Numbered from the stretch's first letter, positions 8,096-17,856 are shown. The stretch is DNA of 64,000 nt from Pelagicoccus sp. SDUM812005 (GCF_031127875.1 NZ_JARXIA010000001.1:744001-808000), one strand, 5' to 3'. Made by a program: numbers and translations. The notes: generated by a model from the letters alone, not told the origin.

Positions 8096-10516
8096 ATGAA
8101 CCCCACTATGTTGCTATTGATCCGATCGCTTTCCAGCCTTTTAGCGGTCGCCGCTACGGTGCTGGCTGCGAACGCCCAGTCTACGACGAAGCTCTGGTAC
8201 GACGAGCCTGCGGAGTATTTCGAGGAAAGCCTGGTGCTGGGAAATGGTAAAATGGGGGCCTCGGTCTTTGGGGGCGTTGAATCGGATCAGATCTATTTGA
8301 ACGATGCCACGCTTTGGTCGGGGGAGCCGGTCGATCCTTACATGAGTCCGGAGGCATACGAAGCCATCCCAGAAATTCGGGAGGCGCTGGCGAACGAGAA
8401 TTACGAATTGGGAGATAAGCTGAATAAAAAGCTTCAGGGCAAGTTCACCGAGTCCTTCGCTCCGCTGGGGACTCTGTATTTGAATTTCGAGCACGAGGGA
8501 AAAGCCGAAAACTACTATCGCGAATTGGATATTAGCCGAGCGATCTCGAAGGTGAGCTACGAGGTGGATGGAGTGAACTTCTCACGCGAGTACCTGATCT
8601 CGCATCCCGACCAGATCATGGTGGTGAAGCTCGCTGCCGATCAGGAGGAGTCCTTGAATTTTAGCGTGAGTTTCGAGAGCTTGTTGAAGTACGAAACGAA
8701 GGTGGAAGCTTCGGTCCTGAAGGTGGACGGTTACGCGCCGTACTACGTTGCCCACAATATTCAAAAGTACGTGGAGGATCCGGTGCGTTTCGACAAGGAC
8801 CGGGGAACGCGTTTTTCGTCCTACCTAAAAATTGTCAACAAGGGCGGCGAAGTGACTTTCACGGACGACTCCTTGGTGGTGAGCGGCGCCAGCGAGGCTA
8901 CAGTCTACCTGTCGATCGCGACCAGCTTCAATGGATTCGACAAGGATCCAGCCAAGGACGGTCTGGACAATAAGGCGCTGGCGACTGCGCAACTGAATAA
9001 GTCGTCTCGGAAAACTTTCGATGAGATCCGAAGCGCCCACCTCGATGATTACCAGTCATATTTCAGTCGGGTGGAGCTGGATTTAGGGGAGACTCGAGCT
9101 CCTGACTTGAGCACCGACGAACGGCTGAAGCGCTATTTTCACGGCGCTGAAGACAAGAATCTAGAAGTATTGTATTTTCAATACGGTCGCTACTTGCTGA
9201 TTGCCAGTTCCCGTACCAAGGGCGTTCCCTCCACCTTACAGGGCATTTGGAATCCCTACCTGCAGCCTCCCTGGTGCAGCAACTACACCATGAATATCAA
9301 TGTAGAGGAAAACTACTGGATGGCCGAAACGGCTAACCTTTCCGAGTTCCACATGCCTCTTCTAAGCTACATTGAAAACCTCTCCAAGACCGGTGCGGTA
9401 ACGGCGAAGACTTTTTACGGGGTCGATCAAGGTTGGGCGGCCTGCCATACTTCGGATATTTGGGCGATGAGCAATCCGGTGGGCGATTTTGGTCGCGGTA
9501 GTCCGCGCTGGGCGAATTGGAATATGAGCGGGACTTGGTTGGTGACGCACCTCTGGGAGCACTACCAGTTCACGCAAGACAAGGATTTCCTAAGGAACGA
9601 AGCCTACCCGCTCATGAAAGGCTCAGCTGAGTTTTGCCTGGAATGGATGATCGAAGACGAGAAAGGGCGACTCATCACCTCGCCCTCGACGTCACCAGAA
9701 AATGCATACATCACCCCCGAAGGCTACAAAGGAGATACCCTGTACGGGGCTACGGGCGATTTGGCGATGATTCGCGAGAGCTTCCTGCAATTGATCGAGG
9801 CATGCAGGATTTTGGATATCGACGCTGCCTTCAGGGCGGAATTGGAAGCGGCCCTAGAAAAGCTGCACCCCTACCAAATTGGCAAGAAGGGGAATTTGCA
9901 GGAGTGGTACCATGATTGGGAGGATGCGGACCCGCAGCACCGTCACCAAACGCACTTGTTCGGCTTGCATCCTGGCGGCCACATAACTCCCGAGGCTACG
10001 CCTGACCTAGCGGCAGCAAGCCGTAGGACGCTCGAAATCAAAGGCGATGAATCGACCGGTTGGTCGAAGGGCTGGCGCATCAATCTCTGGGCTCGGCTGC
10101 AAGACGGAAACCATGCCTACAAGATGTACCGTACTTTGTTGCACTACGTGGAGCCGTCTGGCCTGTATACGAACTACAGCAAGGGAGGCGGGACGTATCC
10201 AAATCTGTTGGACGCGCATCCGCCGTTTCAGATCGATGGCAACTTCGGGGGAGCCGCCGGCGTCGTCGAAATGCTGATGCAGTCGCACCAAGGGAACATC
10301 CAGTTGCTGCCGGCCTTGCCGGATGCCTGGCCGGAAGGATCGATCAAGGGATTACGGGCCCGCGGCGGTTACGAGGTGTCGTTCGAGTGGTCCGGAGGAA
10401 CGCTTACGAGCGTAGAGATTTGGGCTAAAAATGCGGGGGACGTAACTTTACTCAGTGGCGGAAAGGAACGTATCGTGAAATTGGATGCAGGCGAGCGTAG
10501 AACGCTGAAATGGTAG
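8096..10516 (+). CDS. Secreted GH95 alpha-L-fucosidase
   Basis: Protein of 806 residues with a signal peptide (about 1-28, ending 'AANAQ') and the full GH95 layout: N-terminal beta-sandwich from 'LWYDEPAEYFEESLVLGNGKMG', an (alpha/alpha)6 barrel, and a C-terminal beta domain. Residues corresponding to the GH95 catalytic set of the Bifidobacterium enzyme are visible. These are Asn400 and Asn402 in 'TMNINVEENYW', acid Glu535 in 'PSTSPEN', and Asp714 in 'QIDGNFG'. GH95 enzymes invert and remove terminal alpha-1,2-L-fucose or, in some, alpha-L-galactose. It is first in a closely spaced series running to about 20.5 kb. The start is preceded by an AT-rich stretch (ATATCATATAAA) rather than a clear Shine-Dalgarno site; a second in-frame ATG lies four codons later. 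Confidence 0.93.
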   Translation: MNPTMLLLIRSLSSLLAVAATVLAANAQSTTKLWYDEPAEYFEESLVLGNGKMGASVFGGVESDQIYLNDATLWSGEPVDPYMSPEAYEAIPEIREALANENYELGDKLNKKLQGKFTESFAPLGTLYLNFEHEGKAENYYRELDISRAISKVSYEVDGVNFSREYLISHPDQIMVVKLAADQEESLNFSVSFESLLKYETKVEASVLKVDGYAPYYVAHNIQKYVEDPVRFDKDRGTRFSSYLKIVNKGGEVTFTDDSLVVSGASEATVYLSIATSFNGFDKDPAKDGLDNKALATAQLNKSSRKTFDEIRSAHLDDYQSYFSRVELDLGETRAPDLSTDERLKRYFHGAEDKNLEVLYFQYGRYLLIASSRTKGVPSTLQGIWNPYLQPPWCSNYTMNINVEENYWMAETANLSEFHMPLLSYIENLSKTGAVTAKTFYGVDQGWAACHTSDIWAMSNPVGDFGRGSPRWANWNMSGTWLVTHLWEHYQFTQDKDFLRNEAYPLMKGSAEFCLEWMIEDEKGRLITSPSTSPENAYITPEGYKGDTLYGATGDLAMIRESFLQLIEACRILDIDAAFRAELEAALEKLHPYQIGKKGNLQEWYHDWEDADPQHRHQTHLFGLHPGGHITPEATPDLAAASRRTLEIKGDESTGWSKGWRINLWARLQDGNHAYKMYRTLLHYVEPSGLYTNYSKGGGTYPNLLDAHPPFQIDGNFGGAAGVVEMLMQSHQGNIQLLPALPDAWPEGSIKGLRARGGYEVSFEWSGGTLTSVEIWAKNAGDVTLLSGGKERIVKLDAGERRTLKW

Positions 10517-10573
10517 GCTGCCTTCGGCGAAGCGAGTAGACCGGAAAACAGAACAATTAGGAAGTAAGGAATT

Positions 10574-12826
10574 ATGAATACGAGGAGAAAACGGTTTGGT
10601 TGCCGAGGATGCCTTTGGGGCATGATCGCTCTGATCTCTGTGGTTAGCGTCCAGGCCATGGAAATTTATGTTTCCCCGGAGGGGGGAACGGAAGCTGACG
10701 GCAGCGAAGCCCGTCCCTTCGGATTGATTTCTGAAGCGGTGGAAGCGAGCCGGCAACTGCGTGGAAAGGGCTACGAGGAGCCGATTACTATCTATCTGCG
10801 CGAGGGGCGGCACCCTGTGAGCGAAACGCTTGTGTTGGGGATGAAGGATGGAAACCCTTCGCAAGCGAGGCAAGTCACGCTCGGCGGCTATGGAGCGGGG
10901 GTGGTTGCTGAACCAGCCTATTTGACCTTTGCAGCCTTTCCCGGAGAAAAGCCAGTCGTAAGCGGTGGCCGGCCGGTGGAAGGATGGAGGCTGATGCGGA
11001 AAGCTCCGGCGGAATTGCCTGACAAAGCGCGTGGCAAGGTTTGGGTAGCGGATATGCCGGAAGACATGGAGCGGTTTTATACGCTCTACGATGCGAAAGG
11101 GCGCTTGAAGCGGGCTCGGGACGAGGGCTTTGCCTATACCAAGCAGGGCGACAAGAGAACGCTGCACTTTCCGAAGGGAGCCTTGAAGGATTGGGATAAT
11201 ATAGAGGACGTGGAAATTCAGGCCCGGCCTGGCCGGGCTTGGACCATCAACATGCTGCCGCTTGCCACGGTCGACGAAGCCAATGGCGTGGCCACCACCG
11301 GCGCGTCCGCGACTTACGGTATGGGGCCGCTTCCCGGTTATTTGCATAAGGACGACGAGTCGGTCGTTTGGGTAGAGAACGTTTTAGAAGCCCTCGATGA
11401 ACCGGGTGAATGGGTTGTGAATAGCAAGACCCGAAAGATCTACCTTTGGCCTTCCGATCCCGCTCCTGATGGATCCCCGCGTGGTATTTTGGCTCCGGTT
11501 ACGACCGAGCTGATTCGCGTGGAAGGCGAGATCGATTACGAAGGTCCAACGGATAAGCCTGTCCGCGGAATCGCTTTCGAAGGTCTAACTTTTTCGCACG
11601 CGGATCGTTGGGCATGGAAGAGCGACGAAGGTCGAGTCGGCTGGGGGTTGCAGCACGACTGGGATATGTTCGATCGCCCGACTGCCTTGCTGCGATTCCG
11701 AGGAGCGGAGGAGTGTATCGTTACCGGCTGCCGTTTCGTCAATTCTGGCGGTTCTGGCCTGCGTATGGACTTGCATGCCCAGCGGAACCGCGTCGCCGAT
11801 TCCGAGTTTGCCCACCTGGGCGAGGCAGGCATTCTTCTAGCGGGCTATGGCCCGGGAACCAAGGATGCGAACCGTCACAATGATGTAGTGAACAACTACA
11901 TACACCACTTCAGCGAGATCACTTGGCATTCGCCAGGGATTTGGGCTTGGCAGAGCGGGCATAACAAGATCGTGCACAACGAGCTGCATCATAGCGGTTA
12001 CTCGGCGGTTCTGATTACCTGTCGCATCAATCCCTATCGAGTCGGCAGCCTGGATGGCGAAGGAGCCCGTACCGTGCGCAGCAATGAGATCGAGCCAGGC
12101 AGCTCCGGAGAGAGGACCTACGCGAATTGGCAGAATCGCGAAAAGTACTACCACGCGCGGCACAACCTTTTGGAATACAACCGGATCAGCGATACGGTTC
12201 AGTTGCTGTCGGACGGTAATGGCATTTACGTGTCAGGAGCGGGAACCGGCAACATCGTTCGCTACAACTACCTGCACGATAGCTTGTCCCACACCTTGCC
12301 CGCACCGATTCGTTGCGATGACGACCAGCATGATACGCTGATTTTTGGTAACGTCATTTATAACAACTACGGACGGGCTGCAGGCATCGCGTCCAAGGGA
12401 GTGAACGATATCATCAACAATTTCATCGTAGCTCCCGCGGCGGTGCCGACTTGGGGATACCTCAGTTTCGAATGGGTTCCCGTGACGGGATCGAAAGTGC
12501 GCAATAACATTATCGTTTCCCATCCGGACGGCGGGCGTCCTCAGTTCGCGCGGCCGAGGGATATGAAGAACCCAAGCCCGAACAGCCCGACTCTCGAGGA
12601 AACGATCAACGATGCGAATCTGTACTTCAACCCAGCGGATCCTCGCTGGGTCGAGGACTATCTTGAGATGATGCGGGCGAACGGAGACGAAGAAGCAAGT
12701 CTCTTTGGCGATCCACTTTTCGTCGATCCGGAGAGCGGAGACTTCAGTTTCAAGGAGGGCAGCCCCGCGCTCGAACTCGGCATCGAACCGCTCGATGCGA
12801 ACAAGATGGGAAGGATTAAATTATAG
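10574..12826 (+). CDS. Secreted GH141-type beta-helix glycosidase, divergent copy 3
   Basis: Protein of 750 residues. Basic N-terminus, hydrophobic core 'MIALISVVSVQA', then 'MEIYVSPEGGTEADGSEARPF'. A TAAGGA purine stretch sits just before the ATG. The GH141 signatures are present but more diverged than in the genes at 1476 and 3748: 'FEGLTFSHADR', 'WGLQHDWDMFDRPTALLRFRGAEEC', 'LSDGNGIYVSGAGTGN', and 'CDDDQHDTLIFGN' where the other two have 'TDGGQ.DTLIAEN'. A different pocket is therefore likely. It lies 57 bases after the GH95 gene and 12 bases before the next, in the same probable operon. Expected to act in the periplasm on fucosylated or related oligosaccharides; the exact linkage is unknown. 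Confidence 0.82.
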   Translation: MNTRRKRFGCRGCLWGMIALISVVSVQAMEIYVSPEGGTEADGSEARPFGLISEAVEASRQLRGKGYEEPITIYLREGRHPVSETLVLGMKDGNPSQARQVTLGGYGAGVVAEPAYLTFAAFPGEKPVVSGGRPVEGWRLMRKAPAELPDKARGKVWVADMPEDMERFYTLYDAKGRLKRARDEGFAYTKQGDKRTLHFPKGALKDWDNIEDVEIQARPGRAWTINMLPLATVDEANGVATTGASATYGMGPLPGYLHKDDESVVWVENVLEALDEPGEWVVNSKTRKIYLWPSDPAPDGSPRGILAPVTTELIRVEGEIDYEGPTDKPVRGIAFEGLTFSHADRWAWKSDEGRVGWGLQHDWDMFDRPTALLRFRGAEECIVTGCRFVNSGGSGLRMDLHAQRNRVADSEFAHLGEAGILLAGYGPGTKDANRHNDVVNNYIHHFSEITWHSPGIWAWQSGHNKIVHNELHHSGYSAVLITCRINPYRVGSLDGEGARTVRSNEIEPGSSGERTYANWQNREKYYHARHNLLEYNRISDTVQLLSDGNGIYVSGAGTGNIVRYNYLHDSLSHTLPAPIRCDDDQHDTLIFGNVIYNNYGRAAGIASKGVNDIINNFIVAPAAVPTWGYLSFEWVPVTGSKVRNNIIVSHPDGGRPQFARPRDMKNPSPNSPTLEETINDANLYFNPADPRWVEDYLEMMRANGDEEASLFGDPLFVDPESGDFSFKEGSPALELGIEPLDANKMGRIKL

Positions 12827-12838
12827 ACTTATAAAGAC

Positions 12839-14065
12839 ATGAACATTCTAAACAAAATTACTAGGCTATGCGGCTTAGCCGGTTTGACCGCTTTTGCCCT
12901 GTCTGCGTCGACTCTTAGCGGTGCTCCGAGCGCTGCTCCGGACGCGTCGCTTCTCGTAAGCGATGGAAGTGTTTTCACTCCTCAGGATATCTTTCCCAAG
13001 TTCACTTGGGATACGACTCCGGTGTATTACATGTTTGGTGACAAGGAACGAGTCCTAACACCGGAGGAGATTGAATTTATCGCGGAACGGACCGACTTTT
13101 TGTGTATCGAGAAGTCGCACGGATTAGGTGAACTCGGCGCAGCGGAGCTGGGAGCCAAGCACGATGCGGCTGCTTTCAAGGCCGCGAATCCGGATATGAC
13201 GGTTTTGTTTTATTTTAACTCCACTTATGCTTGGCCTTATACCTCGTACAATAAGGACTTCACGCGGGAGCGGATCGATTCCAATGCGAAGTTGAAGTCC
13301 TTTCTGCTGGAGGACCCAAAGACAGGGGAGTTGGGCCGGCAGCATGGGAGTGTCTACATGTTCGACATCTTGAACCCGGAGTTTCGGGAGTGGTGGGTAG
13401 AGACGGTGGCTCGAGGTGTGGAAGACTCGGGCACCGACGGCGTGTTCATCGACCAAATGCATGGCAACGTACGCTTGCGTCGAGACAAGGCAGAGGAGAT
13501 CGCTCGCCACATGGGGGACATGATGGCGGAACTGAAAGCTCGGATTGGTCCTGATAAGATCCTCTTGGGCAACAATGCGAACAACAAGGACGCCCGTTTC
13601 GTCTATCCGGTTTGCGATGCGCTGATGTTCGAGAACTACGCGGACGTACGCTCTTCGAAGGAAAACCTTCTCGTCGAATGGGGCGATATGCTGCGTAACG
13701 CCCAGGAGGGGAAGGTTACGGTCTTTCGCCTCGGGGTGGAGGGGCACGGTCGCGGTTTTCTGAGAACCATTTCGCGAGAGAAAAAGCATGAGATCATGCC
13801 AGCCCTTTCGCAGGATAAGTTGGAGTTTGCCTTAGCCTGTTACCTCATTGGGGCGCAACCGTATTCGTATTTCATGTACAGCTGGGGGTGGACCTTGGAT
13901 GACGGGGCTTTGGTGGATTATCCGGAATTGAGAAAGCCGCTGGGACCACCGCAGGGGCCGTATCGTCGGACTAATCCCGATGGTTGGGAATTCACGCGTG
14001 AATTCGAACATGCCAGCGTTTGGGTGAATACGGAAACTAGAAAGGCTAAGATAACATGGCGTTAA
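12839..14065 (+). CDS. Secreted TIM-barrel putative glycoside hydrolase (GHL15-like), unassigned
   Basis: Protein of 408 residues with a signal peptide (core 'LAGLTAFALSASTLSG'). The fold pattern is a (beta/alpha)8 barrel: 'TDFLCIEKSHG', 'DMTVLFYFNSTYAW', 'FREWWVETVARGVEDSGTDGVFIDQMHGN', 'DKILLGNNANN', 'CDALMFENYAD', 'LACYLIGAQPYSYFMYSWGW'. Asp205 (FIDQ) and Glu265 (FENY) sit at predicted strand ends and are good catalytic candidates. It resembles the Pfam 'hypothetical glycosyl hydrolase' (GHL15) type; I cannot assign a CAZy family by eye. It lies 12 bases after GH141 and overlaps the sulfatase gene start by 10 bases, which implies translational coupling and a shared substrate. An endo-acting fucanase is one possibility and would fit the context, but it is unproven. 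Confidence 0.65.
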   Translation: MNILNKITRLCGLAGLTAFALSASTLSGAPSAAPDASLLVSDGSVFTPQDIFPKFTWDTTPVYYMFGDKERVLTPEEIEFIAERTDFLCIEKSHGLGELGAAELGAKHDAAAFKAANPDMTVLFYFNSTYAWPYTSYNKDFTRERIDSNAKLKSFLLEDPKTGELGRQHGSVYMFDILNPEFREWWVETVARGVEDSGTDGVFIDQMHGNVRLRRDKAEEIARHMGDMMAELKARIGPDKILLGNNANNKDARFVYPVCDALMFENYADVRSSKENLLVEWGDMLRNAQEGKVTVFRLGVEGHGRGFLRTISREKKHEIMPALSQDKLEFALACYLIGAQPYSYFMYSWGWTLDDGALVDYPELRKPLGPPQGPYRRTNPDGWEFTREFEHASVWVNTETRKAKITWR

Positions 14066-15876
14066 GAATGAGAGAGGCAGCCCTGGCGATACTGGGCTTC
14101 TGTGGCATCGTTGGCATCCAGCAAGTCAAGGGCGAGGAGAGCACGCCGCAAAAACCGAACATTGTCCTCATCATCACCGATGACCAAGGCTACGGCGATC
14201 TCGCGTCCCGAGGGAACCCCTACGTTCAGACGCCTTATCTGGACAAGCTGCATGAGGAATCCGTTCGTTTTTCGAACTACCACGTCTCAACGACCTGCGC
14301 TCCGAGTCGTGGAGCCTTGATGACGGGGCGGCACCCGAACCGTATCAACGTTTATCATACGATCACGGGGCGTTCCATGGTTTACGCGGACGAGAAGATG
14401 TTGCCCCAAGTATTGGCGGAAAATGGATACGTCAACGGGATGTTCGGGAAGTGGCATCTGGGGGATAACTATCCGTTTCGCCCGGAGGATCGCGGATTTC
14501 ACGAAGTCGTTCGCCACGGAGGCGGGGGCATGTATCAAGGCCCCGACTATTGGGGAAACGATTATTTCGACGATACGCTTTGGCACAACGGAGAACCGGA
14601 GGCTTACGAAGGGTATTGCACGGACGTGTTCTTCGAGGAGGCAATGCGCTTTATCGAGGATAACGCCCGTTCGACAGGCTCAGGGCAGGAGAGTCGCCCG
14701 TTTTTCGCCTACATCTCGACCAATGCGCCGCATGCTCCGCTCAACCTGCCCGAGAAATATTTCAATCTGTACAAGGACCACCCGGAGTTGCCGGAAACGG
14801 CGGAACGGTTTTATGGGATGATCACCAACATCGACGACAACGTGAAGCGCCTGGACAAGAAGCTTGCGGAACTCGGTTTGCGGGAGAACACGATTTTCAT
14901 CTTCACCACCGATAACGGTTCCGCTTGGGGACGTCGCGTTTACGACGGAGGCCTGAGGGAGGGAAAGGGCAGCGTTTACGAGGGAGGTCATCGGGTACCG
15001 TTTTTCGTGCGTTGGCCTGAGGGGAATTTGCTTGGAGGTCGGGACGACGAGAGGCTGGTGTCGCACTACGATCTGCTTCCGACCTTTGTCGATTTGCTGG
15101 ACCTGGACTTTACGCCGACGAAACCGCTGGACGGGATCAGCTTTGCGTCCTTGTTGCGGGATCGGAACGCAAGCTGGCCGAACCGTATTCTAATGGTCGA
15201 TACGCAACGACTGCAGAATCTGGTGAAATACAAGAATTACGCGGTTATGGACGAGCGCTGGCGTTTGGTGAACGGCAAGGAGCTCTACGATGTGACGCAG
15301 GACCTGGCTCAGAAGGAGAACGTGATCGAACGTTATCCGGAGGTAGTCGGGCGTTTGGCTCAGGGCTACGAGCGAATCTGGCAGTCGTTTTTGGACGAAG
15401 GAGCGGACGAACGCTTCGCTTACATCAAGGTAGGCACCGCTTACGAGAATCCGAGTCGTATCAACGCCCATGATATGCTCACCGGCAAGCACGGCGGAGC
15501 CTGGCACCAGCACGGGCCGGTTGTGGCCTCGCAGGTGACGGGACGCTGGAAGATCGAGTTTGTCGAGGACGGACGGTATCGGGTTTCGCTGCGGCGCTTT
15601 CCGCGGGAAAGCGGACTTGCGATCAATGCAACTTTTCCCGCTCAGGCGAAACGGGTCGAGCTGGAGCGCGTTATGCCAGCCAGCGTAAAGGACGACTTTG
15701 TAGAGGCCTATTTGTATGTAGCTGGCTTGAGTGGAACCAAGAAGATCGAGCCCGGGCAGGAGGAGGTTAGCTACACAGGATTCGTGCCTGCCGGAAAATA
15801 CGATATGGAGGCCCAGCTGATCGATGCGGACGGGCGCGTTTACCCATCCTATTATGTTTACATCGAAAAGCTGTAG
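14056..15876 (+). CDS. Secreted type I (S1 family) sulfatase
   Basis: Protein of 606 residues. The start overlaps the upstream gene by 10 bases; an in-frame ATG four codons later is possible. A signal peptide is followed by 'KPNIVLIITDDQGYGD', whose Asp42/Asp43 are calcium ligands. The formylglycine motif is Cys81-Ala-Pro-Ser-Arg in 'TTCAPSRGALMTGRH', the Cys type needing maturation by an enzyme not found here. Further calcium-site residues lie in 'FTTDNGSAWG'. Residues about 490-606 form an extra beta-rich domain ending 'YPSYYVYIEKL'. Typical sulfatases read directly from '...FIEDN' to 'PFFAYIS'; here about seven extra residues (STGSGQE) are encoded by a REP-like sequence. It presumably removes sulfate esters from the same glycan as its neighbours. 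It is the only sulfatase in this window. Confidence 0.93.
   Translation: MALRMREAALAILGFCGIVGIQQVKGEESTPQKPNIVLIITDDQGYGDLASRGNPYVQTPYLDKLHEESVRFSNYHVSTTCAPSRGALMTGRHPNRINVYHTITGRSMVYADEKMLPQVLAENGYVNGMFGKWHLGDNYPFRPEDRGFHEVVRHGGGGMYQGPDYWGNDYFDDTLWHNGEPEAYEGYCTDVFFEEAMRFIEDNARSTGSGQESRPFFAYISTNAPHAPLNLPEKYFNLYKDHPELPETAERFYGMITNIDDNVKRLDKKLAELGLRENTIFIFTTDNGSAWGRRVYDGGLREGKGSVYEGGHRVPFFVRWPEGNLLGGRDDERLVSHYDLLPTFVDLLDLDFTPTKPLDGISFASLLRDRNASWPNRILMVDTQRLQNLVKYKNYAVMDERWRLVNGKELYDVTQDLAQKENVIERYPEVVGRLAQGYERIWQSFLDEGADERFAYIKVGTAYENPSRINAHDMLTGKHGGAWHQHGPVVASQVTGRWKIEFVEDGRYRVSLRRFPRESGLAINATFPAQAKRVELERVMPASVKDDFVEAYLYVAGLSGTKKIEPGQEEVSYTGFVPAGKYDMEAQLIDADGRVYPSYYVYIEKL
14667..14689 (+). repeat. 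REP-type palindromic-unit sequence inside the sulfatase gene
   Basis: The core TTCGACAGGCTCAGGGC matches the widespread genomic motif of the 'TTCGACA(G/A)GCTCAGG' type. It is read in frame as STGSGQ; an alternate frame reads VRQAQG, the usual signature of such repeats. It sits between the helix 'FIEDNA' and the strand 'PFFAYIS', probably in a surface loop. Confidence 0.6.
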
Positions 15877-15896
15877 ATTTCGAAAACCTTACGAAC

Positions 15897-17714
15897 ATGA
15901 GAAATATATATAAAATTCCTACGCTTCTAGCTCTTACTTTTCTTGGTCCTCTCTTCGCTGAAGAAGAGAAGGCAGTTGATTACGTGGCGGGAGAAGGAAA
16001 CGAAGTGGATTTTGGCAAGACGTCCATGTCTGCCTATACCCCTGAGATTCGTGAAAACATGAAGCAGCTCTACGAGGACAAGATCGGCATGTTCGTGCAT
16101 TTCGGTCCGTATGCCCAGCTCGGAGGTGAGTGGCAGGGCAAGCGGCTTGCTGCGGAATGGATCATGAAGGTTGGGCAGATTCCCGTGAAGGAGTACGAAG
16201 AGCATGCGGCGCGGCGTTTCCAGCCGGAGAAGTTCGACGCCAGCGAGTGGGTCGACATCGCGGAAGCGGCGGGAATGAAGTTCATCGTCGTAACGGCCAA
16301 GCACCATGACGGCTTCGCCATGTACGATTCCGAGCATCCTTACGATCTCGTCGATTTCGCGGGCTTCGGTCGCGATATCATGAAGGAGCTAGCCGAAGAG
16401 TGCTCCGAACGCGACATGAACCTTGGCTTCTATTATTCGCAAAGCTTCGATTGGCATGAAGAAGGCGGTGTGGGCAACGATTGGGATTTTGGGGAGGTGT
16501 TGAAGCCGCAGCCCAAGTTCGACGCCTATTTCAATGGCAAGGTGGTTCCGCAAGTTAAGGAGCTGACTCAGAACTATGGCGACATTTTCATGATTTGGTT
16601 CGACACGCCTGCCCAGTTGAGCGACGAGCAGTGTCAGTTGCTCATGGATACGGTGGCGGCGAACCAGCCGGGCGCCCTCGTGAACTCGCGCCTGGGCAAT
16701 GGCTACGGCCACTTCGATGTTTCCATCGACAACGGTATGACGCCCGCTGTGAGCAAGGACACTTGGCTGCCCGACCTGAAGGTGCCTTGGCAAACGCACG
16801 AGTCGGTCACGACCGGTGGGTGGGGCTACACGAAGGACGGCGGAGAGAACGACCGTTCGGATCACTATTCGGAGTTTATATACAGCGTGTCGCGCATCGT
16901 TAGTTATGGTGGCGTCTACCTTTTGAATGTAGGGCCACGTCCTGACGGAACCATTCCGGAAACGCAAGCGGCCAGCATCAAGGCGATCGGGGATTGGCTA
17001 AAGGTAAACGGCGAGGCGGTTTACGGGGCGGATCCGAGCCCGCTGAAGTTTCCTCCCTACGCCATAACGAGCAAGCCCGGGAAGCTCTTTCTGCATTTCC
17101 AGGACTTAGACGAAACTGAAGTCGAACTGGATGGGGTTCTGTCGAAGGTGAAGAAGGCCTACGTTTTGGCCGATACGCAGCGGACGCCGCTTAAGGTGAA
17201 GCAGAAGGGGGCGACCATTCGGGTAAATGTACCCGAAAAATTGCGACAAGAGCACGTCACGGTGGTAACCTTGGAGATCGCCGACGAGGTTGCCAAAGTT
17301 GTCGACGAGACCTTGCAGCAGGAGAAGGACGGCTCGATCAAGCTGCCGGTTTCGCGTTGCGAGTTCGCGATTCGCCGCATCAGTTATGATTACGAGCGGG
17401 AAGTGACGGTGCGTTGGAGCGAGAAGGAGAAGCAAGGCTTGATCTGGACGGTTAACGTGACCGAGCCAGGTACCTTCAAGGTGTTCAGCGAAGACACGGG
17501 TGCCAAGGAGTTTACTTATGAGGTGTCGACGCCTGACGATTCTATCGTGCTCGATGCGGACGAGAATATCGGCCAGATGACTCGCAAGAGCCACGATGGA
17601 ACGCTTACGATCAAGAAGGCTGGAGTGCAGAAAATTACTGCGTATCCAAAAAATGCGGTCAGGAAGCTGCGGCGATATCATATGAAGGGCCTTGAGCTTG
17701 TCCCGGTGAAGTAG
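15897..17714 (+). CDS. Secreted GH29 alpha-L-fucosidase
   Basis: Protein of 605 residues with a short signal peptide ending near 'LFAEE'. The GH29 catalytic barrel is clear: 'KIGMFVHFGPYAQLGGEW', 'AEAAGMKFIVVTAKHHDGFAMYDS', 'DMNLGFYYSQSFDW', and Asp236 in 'MIWFDTPAQ' as the retaining nucleophile. Then follow 'VNSRLGNGYGHFDV' and 'YLLNVGPRPDGTIP'. Residues about 400-605 are C-terminal beta domains typical of the family. It lies 20 bases after the sulfatase and is probably the last tightly coupled gene of the series from 8.1 kb. It likely releases terminal alpha-L-fucose from desulfated oligosaccharides in the periplasm. Confidence 0.93.
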   Translation: MRNIYKIPTLLALTFLGPLFAEEEKAVDYVAGEGNEVDFGKTSMSAYTPEIRENMKQLYEDKIGMFVHFGPYAQLGGEWQGKRLAAEWIMKVGQIPVKEYEEHAARRFQPEKFDASEWVDIAEAAGMKFIVVTAKHHDGFAMYDSEHPYDLVDFAGFGRDIMKELAEECSERDMNLGFYYSQSFDWHEEGGVGNDWDFGEVLKPQPKFDAYFNGKVVPQVKELTQNYGDIFMIWFDTPAQLSDEQCQLLMDTVAANQPGALVNSRLGNGYGHFDVSIDNGMTPAVSKDTWLPDLKVPWQTHESVTTGGWGYTKDGGENDRSDHYSEFIYSVSRIVSYGGVYLLNVGPRPDGTIPETQAASIKAIGDWLKVNGEAVYGADPSPLKFPPYAITSKPGKLFLHFQDLDETEVELDGVLSKVKKAYVLADTQRTPLKVKQKGATIRVNVPEKLRQEHVTVVTLEIADEVAKVVDETLQQEKDGSIKLPVSRCEFAIRRISYDYEREVTVRWSEKEKQGLIWTVNVTEPGTFKVFSEDTGAKEFTYEVSTPDDSIVLDADENIGQMTRKSHDGTLTIKKAGVQKITAYPKNAVRKLRRYHMKGLELVPVK

Positions 17715-17755
17715 GGGAGACTTGTCGACCCTGGGAGGGGGAGCGACGGGAAGCG

Positions 17756-17777
17756 CTACCCCGCAAACATGGGGTAG
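17756..17777. promoter_or_regulatory. 22-bp palindrome CTACCCC-N8-GGGGTAG (candidate operator), copy 1
   Basis: Perfect 7-base inverted arms with spacer GCAAACAT, in the 142-base gap before the variant GH95 gene. It is followed 20 bases on by TATTAT, a possible -10 element, so the site would cover the -35 region as activator sites do. The same arms and spacer length occur at 41306. There is no T-run, so a terminator is unlikely. Confidence 0.6.
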
Positions 17778-17856
17778 GATTATTTTTCTAGAACTGTTAT
17801 TATCTCACGGAATTTTGCTTACCCGAATCCCCTTTGCATCGATCCCGATAAAATTT

